DNA from: Frankiaceae bacterium
GTDB taxonomy: Bacteria; Actinomycetota; Actinomycetes; Mycobacteriales; SCTD01
Assembly: GCA_947479995.1 (NCBI GenBank)
Contig: CANKBT010000252.1
Location: 1-5,084, forward strand
Length of the DNA: 5,084 nucleotides
Direction of reading: 5' to 3'
Shown here piece by piece: positions 1 to 5,084 of the stretch. Position numbers and translations under genes: made by a program. Every line of letters begins with the position of its first letter. Position 1 is the first letter of the stretch. The notes beneath the pieces were generated by a model. The model was not told the origin of the DNA. It ran no database searches and saw only the letters and a list, made by a program, of their open reading frames with translations.

Positions 1-492
1 ATGGTCGTGGCCAAGAGCGAGCGGGCGTACACCGTGCTCAAGGACGCCTTCCGCGAGCGCACGGTCGACAAGCGCTACGCCGCGCTCGTCCAGGGCCACC
101 CCGACCCGATGACCGGCACCGTCGACGCCCCGATCGACCGGCACCCGACGTCGGCGTACAAGTTCGCGGTCGTGGCCGGCGGGCGGCCGAGCGTCACGCA
201 CTACGAGACGGTCGAGGCCTTCCGGCACGCGACGCTGCTCGACATCCACCTCGAGACCGGTCGCACCCACCAGATCCGCGTGCACATGAGCGCGCTGCGC
301 CACCCCTGCGTCGGCGACGTGCAGTACGGCGCCGACCCGACGCTGGCCAAGCGCCTCGGCCTCAGCCGGCAGTGGCTGCACGCCGCGCGGCTGTCGTTCG
401 CGCACCCGGACGACGGGCGCTGGGTGAGCTTCGAGAGCCCCTACCCGGCCGACCTGCAGACCGCGCTCGACCGCATCGCCGCCGCGTCGTGA
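1..492 (+). CDS. rluD: RluA/RluD-family 23S rRNA pseudouridine synthase, C-terminal part (5' end outside window)
   Basis: This enzyme family isomerises specific uridines of 23S rRNA to pseudouridine; RluD acts on helix 69. The 163 visible residues hold the C-terminal part of the catalytic domain. They include the K24-R-Y26 motif (VDKRYAALVQG), the ETGRTHQIRVHM motif at 85-96, HP at 101-102, GD at 105-106, YG at 109-110, and a QWLHAARLSFAHP segment near 124-136. The ATG at base 1 is almost certainly an internal methionine: in this family MVVAKS follows directly after the catalytic HRLDxxTSG motif, so the catalytic Asp and any N-terminal S4 domain lie upstream of the window. The TGA stop overlaps the GTG start of the next gene, suggesting one operon. 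In many actinobacteria the gene before this one is lspA, which cannot be checked here. The family is certain; RluD rather than another RluA paralogue is inferred. Confidence 0.93.
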   Translation: MVVAKSERAYTVLKDAFRERTVDKRYAALVQGHPDPMTGTVDAPIDRHPTSAYKFAVVAGGRPSVTHYETVEAFRHATLLDIHLETGRTHQIRVHMSALRHPCVGDVQYGADPTLAKRLGLSRQWLHAARLSFAHPDDGRWVSFESPYPADLQTALDRIAAAS

Positions 493-1409
493 GGGACCCG
501 CTCCGCAGCCTCGACGACCGGCTGGTCCCGCGGGCCGCCGTGGCGCTGCGCGGCCTGCTCGACGCCCTGCGCCGCGACCCCGAGCGCTCGGCGCTGCGCC
601 GCCTCGACGACCGCTTCGCCCGCGGGCCGCTGCGGATCCTGCGCGACGTGCCGCAGCTCGCCGCGCTGCTGGCCGGCCTCGTGCTCGTCACCGCCTCGGT
701 CGTCGCGCTCGCCCGCGACGACGACGACGAGGGCGGCAGCGGTGGCGCGGAGACCGCGCAGACCGTCGAGGACGCCGCGCCGCTCGTGCTCGGGCCGGCG
801 CCGGGCGACAGCGTCGCCACGCACGTCGCCGCCGTGCGCTCGCGCACCTCCGAGCTGGCCGACGCCGAGCCGGACGGGGCCTACACCGCGCTGGTCAGCC
901 TGCGCGCCGCCGTCGACGCGCCCCGCGCGCAGGCGCTGCTCGGCGACCTGCGCGTGCGCCGGGTGCTGCTGCGGCTCGACCTGCCCGTCGACCAGCCCGC
1001 CGAGGTCGTGCCGCTGGCGGTCACCGACCTGCAGGCCGACCTCACCGCGCAGCTCTCGCGCGTGGCGGCGGCCAAGGCCGCGGCGGTGCCGGAGCTGCGC
1101 GCCTTCGCCGAGACGATCGACCCGGCGCTGCAGCCGGCCGAGCGCGCCGCCGCGCTCGCGGACGTCGCCGCCGTCGAGGCCGAGGCCGCCGGCTTCGTCC
1201 CCGGCTGCACCTGCCTCGTCGCGCTCGTCGTCGAGGGCCCGGCCGCCCGCCTCGCCGCGCTCGGCACCGACCCGGACGTGCGCGTCGTCGAGCTCGCCCG
1301 CCGCGGCGCGGCCGTGGAGGACGTCGAGGTGCGGCCGCTGCTGCCCGGCGCCACCGGCGTCGTCCCGCCGCCCGCCAGCTCGCCCGCGCCGTACGAGGGG
1401 GCGTCGTGA
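489..1409 (+). CDS. Unrecognised single-pass membrane protein with a large extracytoplasmic region
   Basis: I do not recognise this 306-residue protein. The GTG at 489 is chosen because it overlaps the preceding stop in a GTGA, like the other junctions here; the reading frame stays open further upstream, but that stretch is inside the synthase gene. Residues 1-53 are Arg-rich and amphipathic. Residues 54-76 form one hydrophobic helix (around LLAGLVLVTASVVALA), followed by DDDDEGGSGG. The positive-inside rule therefore predicts a cytoplasmic N-terminus and about 230 residues outside. The outer part has Ala/Leu-rich helices (about 175-235), a G-C240-T-C242 motif at a predicted strand, and a Pro-rich tail (about 285-303). 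Residues 132-165 and 241-272 look alike (strand, short helix, then VRxV strand), a possible internal duplication. No catalytic motif is visible. Gene order gives only weak hints: it sits between an rRNA-modifying enzyme and an acetyltransferase. Confidence 0.8.
   Translation: MRDPLRSLDDRLVPRAAVALRGLLDALRRDPERSALRRLDDRFARGPLRILRDVPQLAALLAGLVLVTASVVALARDDDDEGGSGGAETAQTVEDAAPLVLGPAPGDSVATHVAAVRSRTSELADAEPDGAYTALVSLRAAVDAPRAQALLGDLRVRRVLLRLDLPVDQPAEVVPLAVTDLQADLTAQLSRVAAAKAAAVPELRAFAETIDPALQPAERAAALADVAAVEAEAAGFVPGCTCLVALVVEGPAARLAALGTDPDVRVVELARRGAAVEDVEVRPLLPGATGVVPPPASSPAPYEGAS
717..731 (+). repeat. Short GAC trinucleotide run encoding an Asp tract
   Basis: Four perfect GAC units (717-728) followed by GAG encode the DDDDE stretch directly after the membrane helix of the unrecognised membrane protein. 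The acidic tract supports placing this side outside the membrane. The run is short, so slippage-driven variation is possible but not indicated. Confidence 0.6.
1395..1401 (+). promoter_or_regulatory. Shine-Dalgarno-like GAGGGGG before the acetyltransferase gene
   Basis: GAGGGGG ends four bases before the GTG at 1406 and lies within the last codons of the membrane-protein gene. It is the only clear purine-rich ribosome-binding site among the plus-strand starts in the window. Spacing is slightly short. It supports GTG 1406 as the start, and it implies that this gene can be initiated directly as well as by coupling through the GTGA overlap. Confidence 0.55.
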
Positions 1410-1837
1410 CGCTCGAGGTCCGCCTGGCCGGCCCGGCCGACATGGACGCCGTCTACGCCCTGCGCCACGAGGTGTTCGTCGTCGGCCAGGACGTGCCCGA
1501 GGACATGGAGTACGACGAGCACGACCCCGGGTGCGACCACGCGGTCGCGCGCCTGGACGGCGAGGTCGTCGGCACCGGGCGGCTGCTCGACCCGGTCGAC
1601 GGCACGGCGACCGTCGGGCGGATGGCCGTCGCCGAGGCCGCCCGCGGCCGCGGCGTCGGCGCGCGCGTGCTCGCGCTGCTGGAGGAGCGCGCCCGCGAGC
1701 GCGGCGTCGAGGCGGTCGAGCTGCACGCGCAGGTGCACGCCACCGGCTTCTACGAGCGCGCCGGCTACACCGCCTTCGGCGACGTCTACGACGAGGCGGG
1801 CATCGACCACGTGAGCATGCGCAAGCCGCTGCGCTAG
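1406..1837 (+). CDS. GNAT-family N-acetyltransferase, ElaA-like
   Basis: A 143-residue protein of the GNAT fold, which transfers an acetyl group from acetyl-CoA to an amine; the substrate cannot be read from sequence. The N-terminal part has the ElaA/YjcF-like pattern RHEVFVVGQDVP (20-31) followed by EYDEHDP (35-41). The acetyl-CoA-binding motif A is visible as GRMAVAEAARGRGVG (71-85), with the pyrophosphate loop R80-G-R-G-V-G85. The C-terminal ELHAQVHATGFYERAGY (105-121) is the usual motif B strand and helix with the conserved Tyr. Length is normal for a single-domain GNAT. The GTG start overlaps the previous stop by four bases and has a Shine-Dalgarno-like GAGGGGG upstream, so it is probably cotranscribed with the two genes before it. 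Related proteins often read VFVVEQ; here the Glu is replaced by Gly (G27). Cytoplasmic. Confidence 0.93.
   Translation: MTLEVRLAGPADMDAVYALRHEVFVVGQDVPEDMEYDEHDPGCDHAVARLDGEVVGTGRLLDPVDGTATVGRMAVAEAARGRGVGARVLALLEERARERGVEAVELHAQVHATGFYERAGYTAFGDVYDEAGIDHVSMRKPLR
1834..1837. other. Convergent stop-codon overlap in a CTAG palindrome
   Basis: The plus-strand acetyltransferase stop (TAG, 1835-1837) and the minus-strand VOC-protein stop (TAG, reading CTA at 1834-1836 on the plus strand) share the self-complementary tetranucleotide CTAG. The two genes therefore end on top of each other with no room for a separate terminator, and transcripts from either side must read into the other gene in antisense. 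Confidence 0.9.
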
Positions 1838-2244
1838 CCGCGGGCGAAGAACGTCACGAGGTTGCCGTCGGCGTCGAGCGCGTGCGCCTCGCGGGTGCCC
1901 CAGCCGGTCGCCTGCGGGCGGCCCGGGTCGCCGGGGTGCAGGGTGCCGGTGGCGAACAGCTCGGCGTGCAGCGCGTCGACGTCGTCGACCTCGACGCGGC
2001 AGCTCGCCGTGCCGGCCAGGAAGCTCTCGGCGCCGCTCCACACCGGGCCGTCGGCGAGGTCGGGGCGCGAGCGCCAGCCGGCGTCGCCCGCGTGCCACAG
2101 GTGCACCTCGGCGTCGTCGCGCCGCAGCACGGCGGCGCCCGGCTCGACGTGGACGGGTGCGAAGCCGAGCCGGCTCGTCCAGTGCTCGACGGCCGCGGCG
2201 ACGTCGCGCACCGGCAGCGAGGGGACGGTCCGGCCGAGGCGCAC
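1834..2244 (-). CDS. VOC-superfamily protein, glyoxalase/bleomycin-resistance type
   Basis: A 136-residue single-domain vicinal-oxygen-chelate-fold protein. The start is TVPSLPVRDVAAAVEHW (6-22) leading to RLGF (25-28), the classic first strand and helix of bleomycin-resistance-like proteins. A second half begins near SCRVEVDDVDALHAEL (81-96) and ends WGTREAHALDADGNLVTFF (115-133), matching the usual WGxREFxxxDPDGN pattern. The Glu that often ligates metal in the last strand is Thr here (T131), and no His is seen in the first strand. This fits the metal-free, ligand-binding branch better than a true glyoxalase I. The ligand is unknown; drug resistance should not be assumed. It is the only gene on this strand, wedged between two plus-strand blocks. 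The GTG start has no visible Shine-Dalgarno sequence and lies 29 bases from the divergent phosphorylase start. Confidence 0.9.
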   Translation of the reverse strand: MRLGRTVPSLPVRDVAAAVEHWTSRLGFAPVHVEPGAAVLRRDDAEVHLWHAGDAGWRSRPDLADGPVWSGAESFLAGTASCRVEVDDVDALHAELFATGTLHPGDPGRPQATGWGTREAHALDADGNLVTFFARG

Positions 2245-2260
2245 GACCGCAGTGTGTCGG

Positions 2261-2266
2261 TAGCGT
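2261..2266 (+). promoter_or_regulatory. Candidate -10 element (TAGCGT) of a leaderless promoter for purine nucleoside phosphorylase
   Basis: TAGCGT fits the actinobacterial -10 consensus TANNNT and ends seven bases before the GTG at 2274. At this distance transcription would begin at or next to the start codon, giving a leaderless mRNA; this agrees with the absence of a Shine-Dalgarno sequence. No convincing -35 box is seen at the normal spacing. It lies in the only intergenic gap of the window, where AT-containing words are otherwise scarce. Confidence 0.6.
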
Positions 2267-2273
2267 CCGGCCC

Positions 2274-3086
2274 GTGACCACCCCCCAGGACGCCCCAGAC
2301 CCCGCCGGCCTCGCCGCCGCCGCGGCCGCCCGCCTCGCCGCGCTCACCGGCGCGGCGTCGCACGACGTCGCGGTCGTGCTCGGCTCCGGCTGGGTGCCGG
2401 CCGCCGACGCGCTCGGCGAGGCCGAGGTCGAGGTGCCCGTCACCGACCTGCCCGGCTTCCTGCCGCCGACGGTCGCCGGCCACGCCGGCCGCGCCCGCTC
2501 GCTGGTCGTCGGCGGCCGGCGGGTGCTCGTGCTGCTCGGCCGCACCCACCTGTACGAGGGCCGCGGCACCGACCCGGTCGTGCACGGCGTGCGGGTCGCC
2601 GCCGCCGCGGGCTGCCGCACGGTGGTGCTCACGAACGCCGCGGGCGGGCTGCGCGACGGCTTCGCCGTCGGCCAGCCCGTGCTGGTGAGCGACCACCTCA
2701 ACCTCACCGCCCGCTCGCCGCTCGCCGGCCCGCGCTTCGTCGACCTCACCGACCTGTACTCCGCGCGGCTGCGCGCGCTCGTGCGCGAGGTGCAGCCCGA
2801 CCTGGCCGAGGGCGTCTACGCCGCGCTGCCCGGCCCGCACTACGAGACGCCGTCGGAGATCCGCATGCTGCGCACGCTCGGCGCCGACCTCGTCGGCATG
2901 AGCACCGCGCTCGAGGCCGTCGCCGCCCGTGCCGAGGGGCTCGAGGTGCTCGCCGTCTCGCTCGTCACCAACCTCGCCGCCGGCATCACCGGCGAGCCGC
3001 TCGACCACGCCGAGGTGCTGCAGGCCGGCGCGGCGTCGGCCGAGCGGGTCGGCGGGCTGCTCGCCTCGGTCATCGGCTCCCTGTGA
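2274..3086 (+). CDS. punA: Purine nucleoside phosphorylase, trimeric (PunA) type
   Basis: It phosphorolyses inosine and guanosine and their 2'-deoxy forms to free base and (deoxy)ribose-1-phosphate in the cytoplasm. The 270 residues match the trimeric low-mass family in length and motifs: VLGSGW with phosphate-binding S38, GHAGR (69-73), GRTHLYEG with R90, H92 and Y94, TNAAGGL with N121, GPHYETPSE with Y190 and E191, GMST with M209 and S210, VTNLAAG with N233, and H245. Aligned by eye to human PNP, E191 and N233 match E201 and N243, the 6-oxopurine-specificity pair, so adenosine is unlikely to be a good substrate. GTG 2274 is the only start near the family N-terminus; the open frame further upstream runs into the opposite-strand VOC gene. 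It is the first gene of the salvage block, with a candidate leaderless promoter, and its stop overlaps the mutase start. Confidence 0.96.
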   Translation: MTTPQDAPDPAGLAAAAAARLAALTGAASHDVAVVLGSGWVPAADALGEAEVEVPVTDLPGFLPPTVAGHAGRARSLVVGGRRVLVLLGRTHLYEGRGTDPVVHGVRVAAAAGCRTVVLTNAAGGLRDGFAVGQPVLVSDHLNLTARSPLAGPRFVDLTDLYSARLRALVREVQPDLAEGVYAALPGPHYETPSEIRMLRTLGADLVGMSTALEAVAARAEGLEVLAVSLVTNLAAGITGEPLDHAEVLQAGAASAERVGGLLASVIGSL

Positions 3087-4651
3087 GCCTCGTCGAGGCC
3101 GCGCGCGCCTGGGCGGCCGACGACCCCGACCCGGCCACCCGCGCGGAGGTCGAGGCGCTGCTCGACGCGGGCGACGAGGAGGGGCTGCGCGCGCGCTTCG
3201 ACGGGCACCTGGTGTTCGGCACGGCCGGCCTGCGCGGGCCGGTGCGCGCCGGCCCCACCGGCATGAACCGCGCCGTCGTGCGCCGCGCGGCCGCCGGCCT
3301 GGCCGCCCACCTGCTCGCCGGGGGCGGCGCGGGCGCGACGGTCGTCGTCGGCCGCGACGCCCGGCACGGCTCGGAGGACTTCGCGCGCGACTCGTGCGCG
3401 GTGCTGCAGGCCGCCGGGCTGCGCGCGGTGCTGCTGCCCCGGCCGATGCCGACGCCGGTGCTCGCCTTCGCCGTGCGCCACCTCGGCGCCGTCGCCGGCG
3501 TCATGGTGACCGCCAGCCACAACCCGCCCGCCGACAACGGCTACAAGGTCTACCTCGCCGACGGCGCGCAGCTGTCGTCGCCGCACGACACCGCGGTCGA
3601 GGCCCGCATCGCCGCGGTCGGCCCGGTGCGCGGCATCCCGCTCGACGACGGCTGGACGACGCTCGGCGACGACCTGCTCGAGGCCTACCTCGACGCGGTC
3701 GCCGCGCTGCCGCTGACCCGCGCGCGCGACGTGGCGCTGGCGTACACGCCGCTGCACGGCGTCGGCCGCGACGTGCTGCTGGCCGCGCTGGACCGCGCCG
3801 GCTTCGCCGCCCCGCAGGTCGTCGCCTCGCAGGCCGAGCCCGACCCCGACTTCCCGACCGTCGCGTTCCCCAACCCGGAGGAGCCGGGGGCCGTCGACGC
3901 GCTGCTGGCGCTCGTCACCGCGTCCGGCGCCGACCTCGGCATCGCCTCGGACCCCGACGCCGACCGCGTGGCCGTCGTCGTCGGCGGGCGGCTGCTGCGC
4001 GGCGACGAGGTGGGCGTGCTGCTCGCCGACCACCTGCTGGCCCACGACCGGCTCGGCCGGGTCGCGACGACGATCGTGTCGTCGTCGATGCTCTCGCGCG
4101 TCGCCGCGGCGTACGCCGTGCCGTACTCCGAGACGCTCACCGGCTTCAAGCACCTGGCGCGCGCCGGCGACGACCTCGTCTACGCCTACGAGGAGGCCCT
4201 CGGCGTCGCCGTCGCGCCCGACCTCGTGCGCGACAAGGACGGCGTCTCGGCGGCCGTGCTCGTCGCCGACCTGGCCGCGTCGCTCAAGGCGCAGGGCCAG
4301 ACGCTGCTCGACCGGCTCGCCGACCTCGACGCGCGCTTCGGCCGGCACGAGACGCGGCAGCTGTCGTACCGCGTCACCGACCTGGCGCTCATCGCCGGCG
4401 CCATGGCCTCGCTGCGCGACGCGCCGCCCGCGGCGTACGGGGAGGTGCCGGTGACCGCGCACGAGGACCTGCTGCCGGACGCCGACGTGCTGGTGCACCG
4501 GCTGCCCGCCGGGCGCGTGGTCGTGCGGCCGAGCGGCACCGAGCCCAAGCTCAAGGCCTACCTCGAGCTGGTCGACCCGGCGCCCGGCGCGCTCGACGCG
4601 CTGGCGGCCGCCGTCGACGCGCGGCTCGGGCTGGCTAGCGTGAGCGCGTGA
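3083..4651 (+). CDS. Phospho-sugar mutase, PGM2-like (probable phosphopentomutase/phosphoglucomutase)
   Basis: A 522-residue alpha-D-phosphohexomutase-superfamily enzyme, which moves phosphate between C1 and the terminal carbon of a sugar through a phosphoserine. All four active-site loops are intact: TASHNP (143-148) with phospho-accepting S145, DPDADR (290-295) with metal ligands D290, D292 and D294, the sugar loop YEEALG (369-374), and the phosphate-binding RPSGTEPKLK (482-491). FGTAGLRG lies at 45-52. The YEEALG and DKDGVSA (384-390) forms resemble PGM2/PgcA enzymes rather than the GEESGH loop of common phosphoglucomutases; human PGM2 is mainly a phosphopentomutase. Lying between a nucleoside phosphorylase and DeoC, ribose-1-phosphate and deoxyribose-1-phosphate are the likely substrates. 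The orthologue-like neighbour of PNP in Mycobacterium tuberculosis is named pmmB, so phosphomannomutase annotation is also likely to be met. The start overlaps the phosphorylase stop (GTGA); the stop overlaps deoC. Confidence 0.95.
   Translation: MSLVEAARAWAADDPDPATRAEVEALLDAGDEEGLRARFDGHLVFGTAGLRGPVRAGPTGMNRAVVRRAAAGLAAHLLAGGGAGATVVVGRDARHGSEDFARDSCAVLQAAGLRAVLLPRPMPTPVLAFAVRHLGAVAGVMVTASHNPPADNGYKVYLADGAQLSSPHDTAVEARIAAVGPVRGIPLDDGWTTLGDDLLEAYLDAVAALPLTRARDVALAYTPLHGVGRDVLLAALDRAGFAAPQVVASQAEPDPDFPTVAFPNPEEPGAVDALLALVTASGADLGIASDPDADRVAVVVGGRLLRGDEVGVLLADHLLAHDRLGRVATTIVSSSMLSRVAAAYAVPYSETLTGFKHLARAGDDLVYAYEEALGVAVAPDLVRDKDGVSAAVLVADLAASLKAQGQTLLDRLADLDARFGRHETRQLSYRVTDLALIAGAMASLRDAPPAAYGEVPVTAHEDLLPDADVLVHRLPAGRVVVRPSGTEPKLKAYLELVDPAPGALDALAAAVDARLGLASVSA
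4636..4641 (+). promoter_or_regulatory. Candidate internal -10 element (TAGCGT) of a leaderless promoter for deoC
   Basis: The same TAGCGT hexamer as before the phosphorylase gene ends six bases before the deoC GTG at 4648, inside the last codons of the mutase gene. It is built from GCT-AGC-GTG (Ala-Ser-Val); GCT is an unusual Ala codon in this GC-rich setting, which hints that the word is kept for its own sake. A weak -35-like TCGACG lies 16 bases upstream (4614-4619), but such words are common here. There is no Shine-Dalgarno sequence before deoC. Confidence 0.55.
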
Positions 4652-5084
4652 ACCGCGCTGAGCTCGCCCGGATGGTCGACCACACCCTGCTCAAGCCGGA
4701 GGCGACCGACGCGGACGTCGCGGCGCTCGTCGCCGAGGCCGCCGAGCTGGGCGCGTTCTCGGTGTGCGTCTCGCCGTCGCGGCTGCCGCTGGCGGTGCCG
4801 GACGGCCTGGTCGTGTGCACCGTCGTCGGCTTCCCCTCCGGCGCGCACCAGACGGAGGCCAAGGCGGCCGAGGCCGCACTGGCCGTGCGCCAGGGCGCCG
4901 CGGAGGTCGACATGGTGATCTCCGTCGGCGACGCCCGCGCGGGGGAGTGGGGCCGCGTCGAGGCCGACGTCGCCGCGGTCGCGGCCGCCTGCGGCGACGC
5001 GCTGCTCAAGGTGATCGTCGAGTCCGCCGCCCTCGACCTCGACCAGGTCGCCGAGGCGAGCCGCCGGTCCGAGGCGGGCGGCGC
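4648..5084 (+). CDS. deoC: Deoxyribose-phosphate aldolase DeoC, N-terminal part (3' end outside window)
   Basis: DeoC is a class I aldolase cleaving 2-deoxyribose-5-phosphate into glyceraldehyde-3-phosphate and acetaldehyde, the last step of deoxynucleoside breakdown. The 145 complete codons read MNRAELARMVDHTLLKPEAT at the start, then SVCVSPSRL (38-46), TVVGFPSGAHQTEAK (58-72), GAAEVDMVISVG (83-94) and LLKVIVES (119-126), all characteristic of bacterial and especially actinobacterial DeoC. D88 aligns by eye with E. coli D102 of the proton relay. The Schiff-base lysine (E. coli K167) and K201 would lie beyond the window, so catalytic competence cannot be confirmed. GTG 4648 is preferred: it forms the same GTGA overlap with the mutase stop as the other junctions and gives the usual short lead before VDHTLLKPEAT. 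An internal ATG at 4672 lacks a ribosome-binding site. A candidate leaderless promoter precedes it. Confidence 0.95.
   Translation, partial: MNRAELARMVDHTLLKPEATDADVAALVAEAAELGAFSVCVSPSRLPLAVPDGLVVCTVVGFPSGAHQTEAKAAEAALAVRQGAAEVDMVISVGDARAGEWGRVEADVAAVAAACGDALLKVIVESAALDLDQVAEASRRSEAGG

Noticed and set aside
372..488. Upstream extension of the membrane-protein frame to an ATG at 372
   Set aside because: The extension would lie entirely inside the pseudouridine synthase C-terminus and is Arg-rich. The GTG at 489 gives a stop/start overlap matching the other junctions.
1..492. A complete short gene starting at the ATG at base 1
   Set aside because: MVVAKS is an internal segment of the RluA family directly after the catalytic HRLD motif, so the gene is cut by the window edge rather than truncated in the genome.
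1819..1834. Possible terminator hairpin (GCGCA, 6-base loop, TGCGC) at the end of the acetyltransferase gene
   Set aside because: Only five base pairs, within coding sequence, and no T tract follows. Such short GC hairpins are common by chance here.
2157..2273. Upstream extension of the phosphorylase frame to 2157
   Set aside because: The added residues are Arg/Ser-rich and overlap the opposite-strand VOC gene. The family N-terminus and the TAGCGT element both point to GTG 2274.
742..2277. Plus-strand open frame (511 codons) over the membrane protein, acetyltransferase and VOC genes
   Set aside because: Extremely Arg/Pro/Ala/Ser-rich shadow spanning three better-supported genes on both strands.
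881..2749. Long minus-strand open frame (622 codons) running antisense to four genes
   Set aside because: It crosses well-supported genes on both strands, has low-complexity Arg/Ala/Ser-rich sequence and no family motif. Long antisense frames are expected in DNA this GC-rich, where stop codons are rare.
2840..4498. Minus-strand open frame (552 codons) antisense to the mutase
   Set aside because: The sequence is His/Arg/Val/Gly-rich low complexity mirroring the mutase codons, with no recognisable domain, while the plus strand encodes an enzyme with all active-site loops intact.
2929..4638. Plus-strand open frame (569 codons) in another frame over the mutase
   Set aside because: Arg/Ala/Pro-rich out-of-frame shadow of the mutase gene; no motif and no plausible start context.

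Overview
The window is very GC-rich (roughly three quarters or more by eye). It uses GTG starts and strongly G/C-ending codons, and is almost entirely coding: the only clear intergenic gap is about 29 bases. Together with protein-level resemblance to actinobacterial families, this points to the chromosome of a high-GC Actinomycetota. I cannot name a genus. Nothing suggests a phage, plasmid, transposon or CRISPR, and base composition looks uniform throughout.

Layout. (1) Bases 1-1837, plus strand, form a tight gene string: the C-terminal part of an RluA/RluD-family 23S rRNA pseudouridine synthase, an unrecognised single-pass membrane protein, and a small ElaA-like GNAT acetyltransferase. Each junction is a 4-base GTGA stop/start overlap. 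(2) Bases 1834-2244, minus strand, hold a VOC-fold (glyoxalase/bleomycin-resistance type) protein. It converges on the acetyltransferase gene so closely that both stop codons lie in one CTAG palindrome. (3) Bases 2274 to the window end, plus strand, hold trimeric-type purine nucleoside phosphorylase, an alpha-D-phosphohexomutase-superfamily enzyme with PGM2-like motifs, and the first 145 codons of deoxyribose-phosphate aldolase (DeoC). These too are joined by GTGA overlaps.

The third block reads as a complete purine (deoxy)nucleoside breakdown path. The phosphorylase releases the base and (deoxy)ribose-1-phosphate, the mutase probably moves the phosphate from C1 to C5, and DeoC splits deoxyribose-5-phosphate into glyceraldehyde-3-phosphate and acetaldehyde. 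It resembles the enterobacterial deo operon, but a PGM2-like mutase stands where DeoB would be.

Regulation. The phosphorylase and deoC starts each have an identical TAGCGT hexamer 7 and 6 bases upstream of the GTG and no Shine-Dalgarno sequence, which is the layout of actinobacterial leaderless promoters. The deoC copy lies inside the last codons of the mutase gene, so deoC may have its own transcript as well as being part of the operon. I see no radically new system. The points most worth a second look are the mutase replacement, the paired leaderless promoters, and the unrecognised membrane protein with a possible internal repeat.
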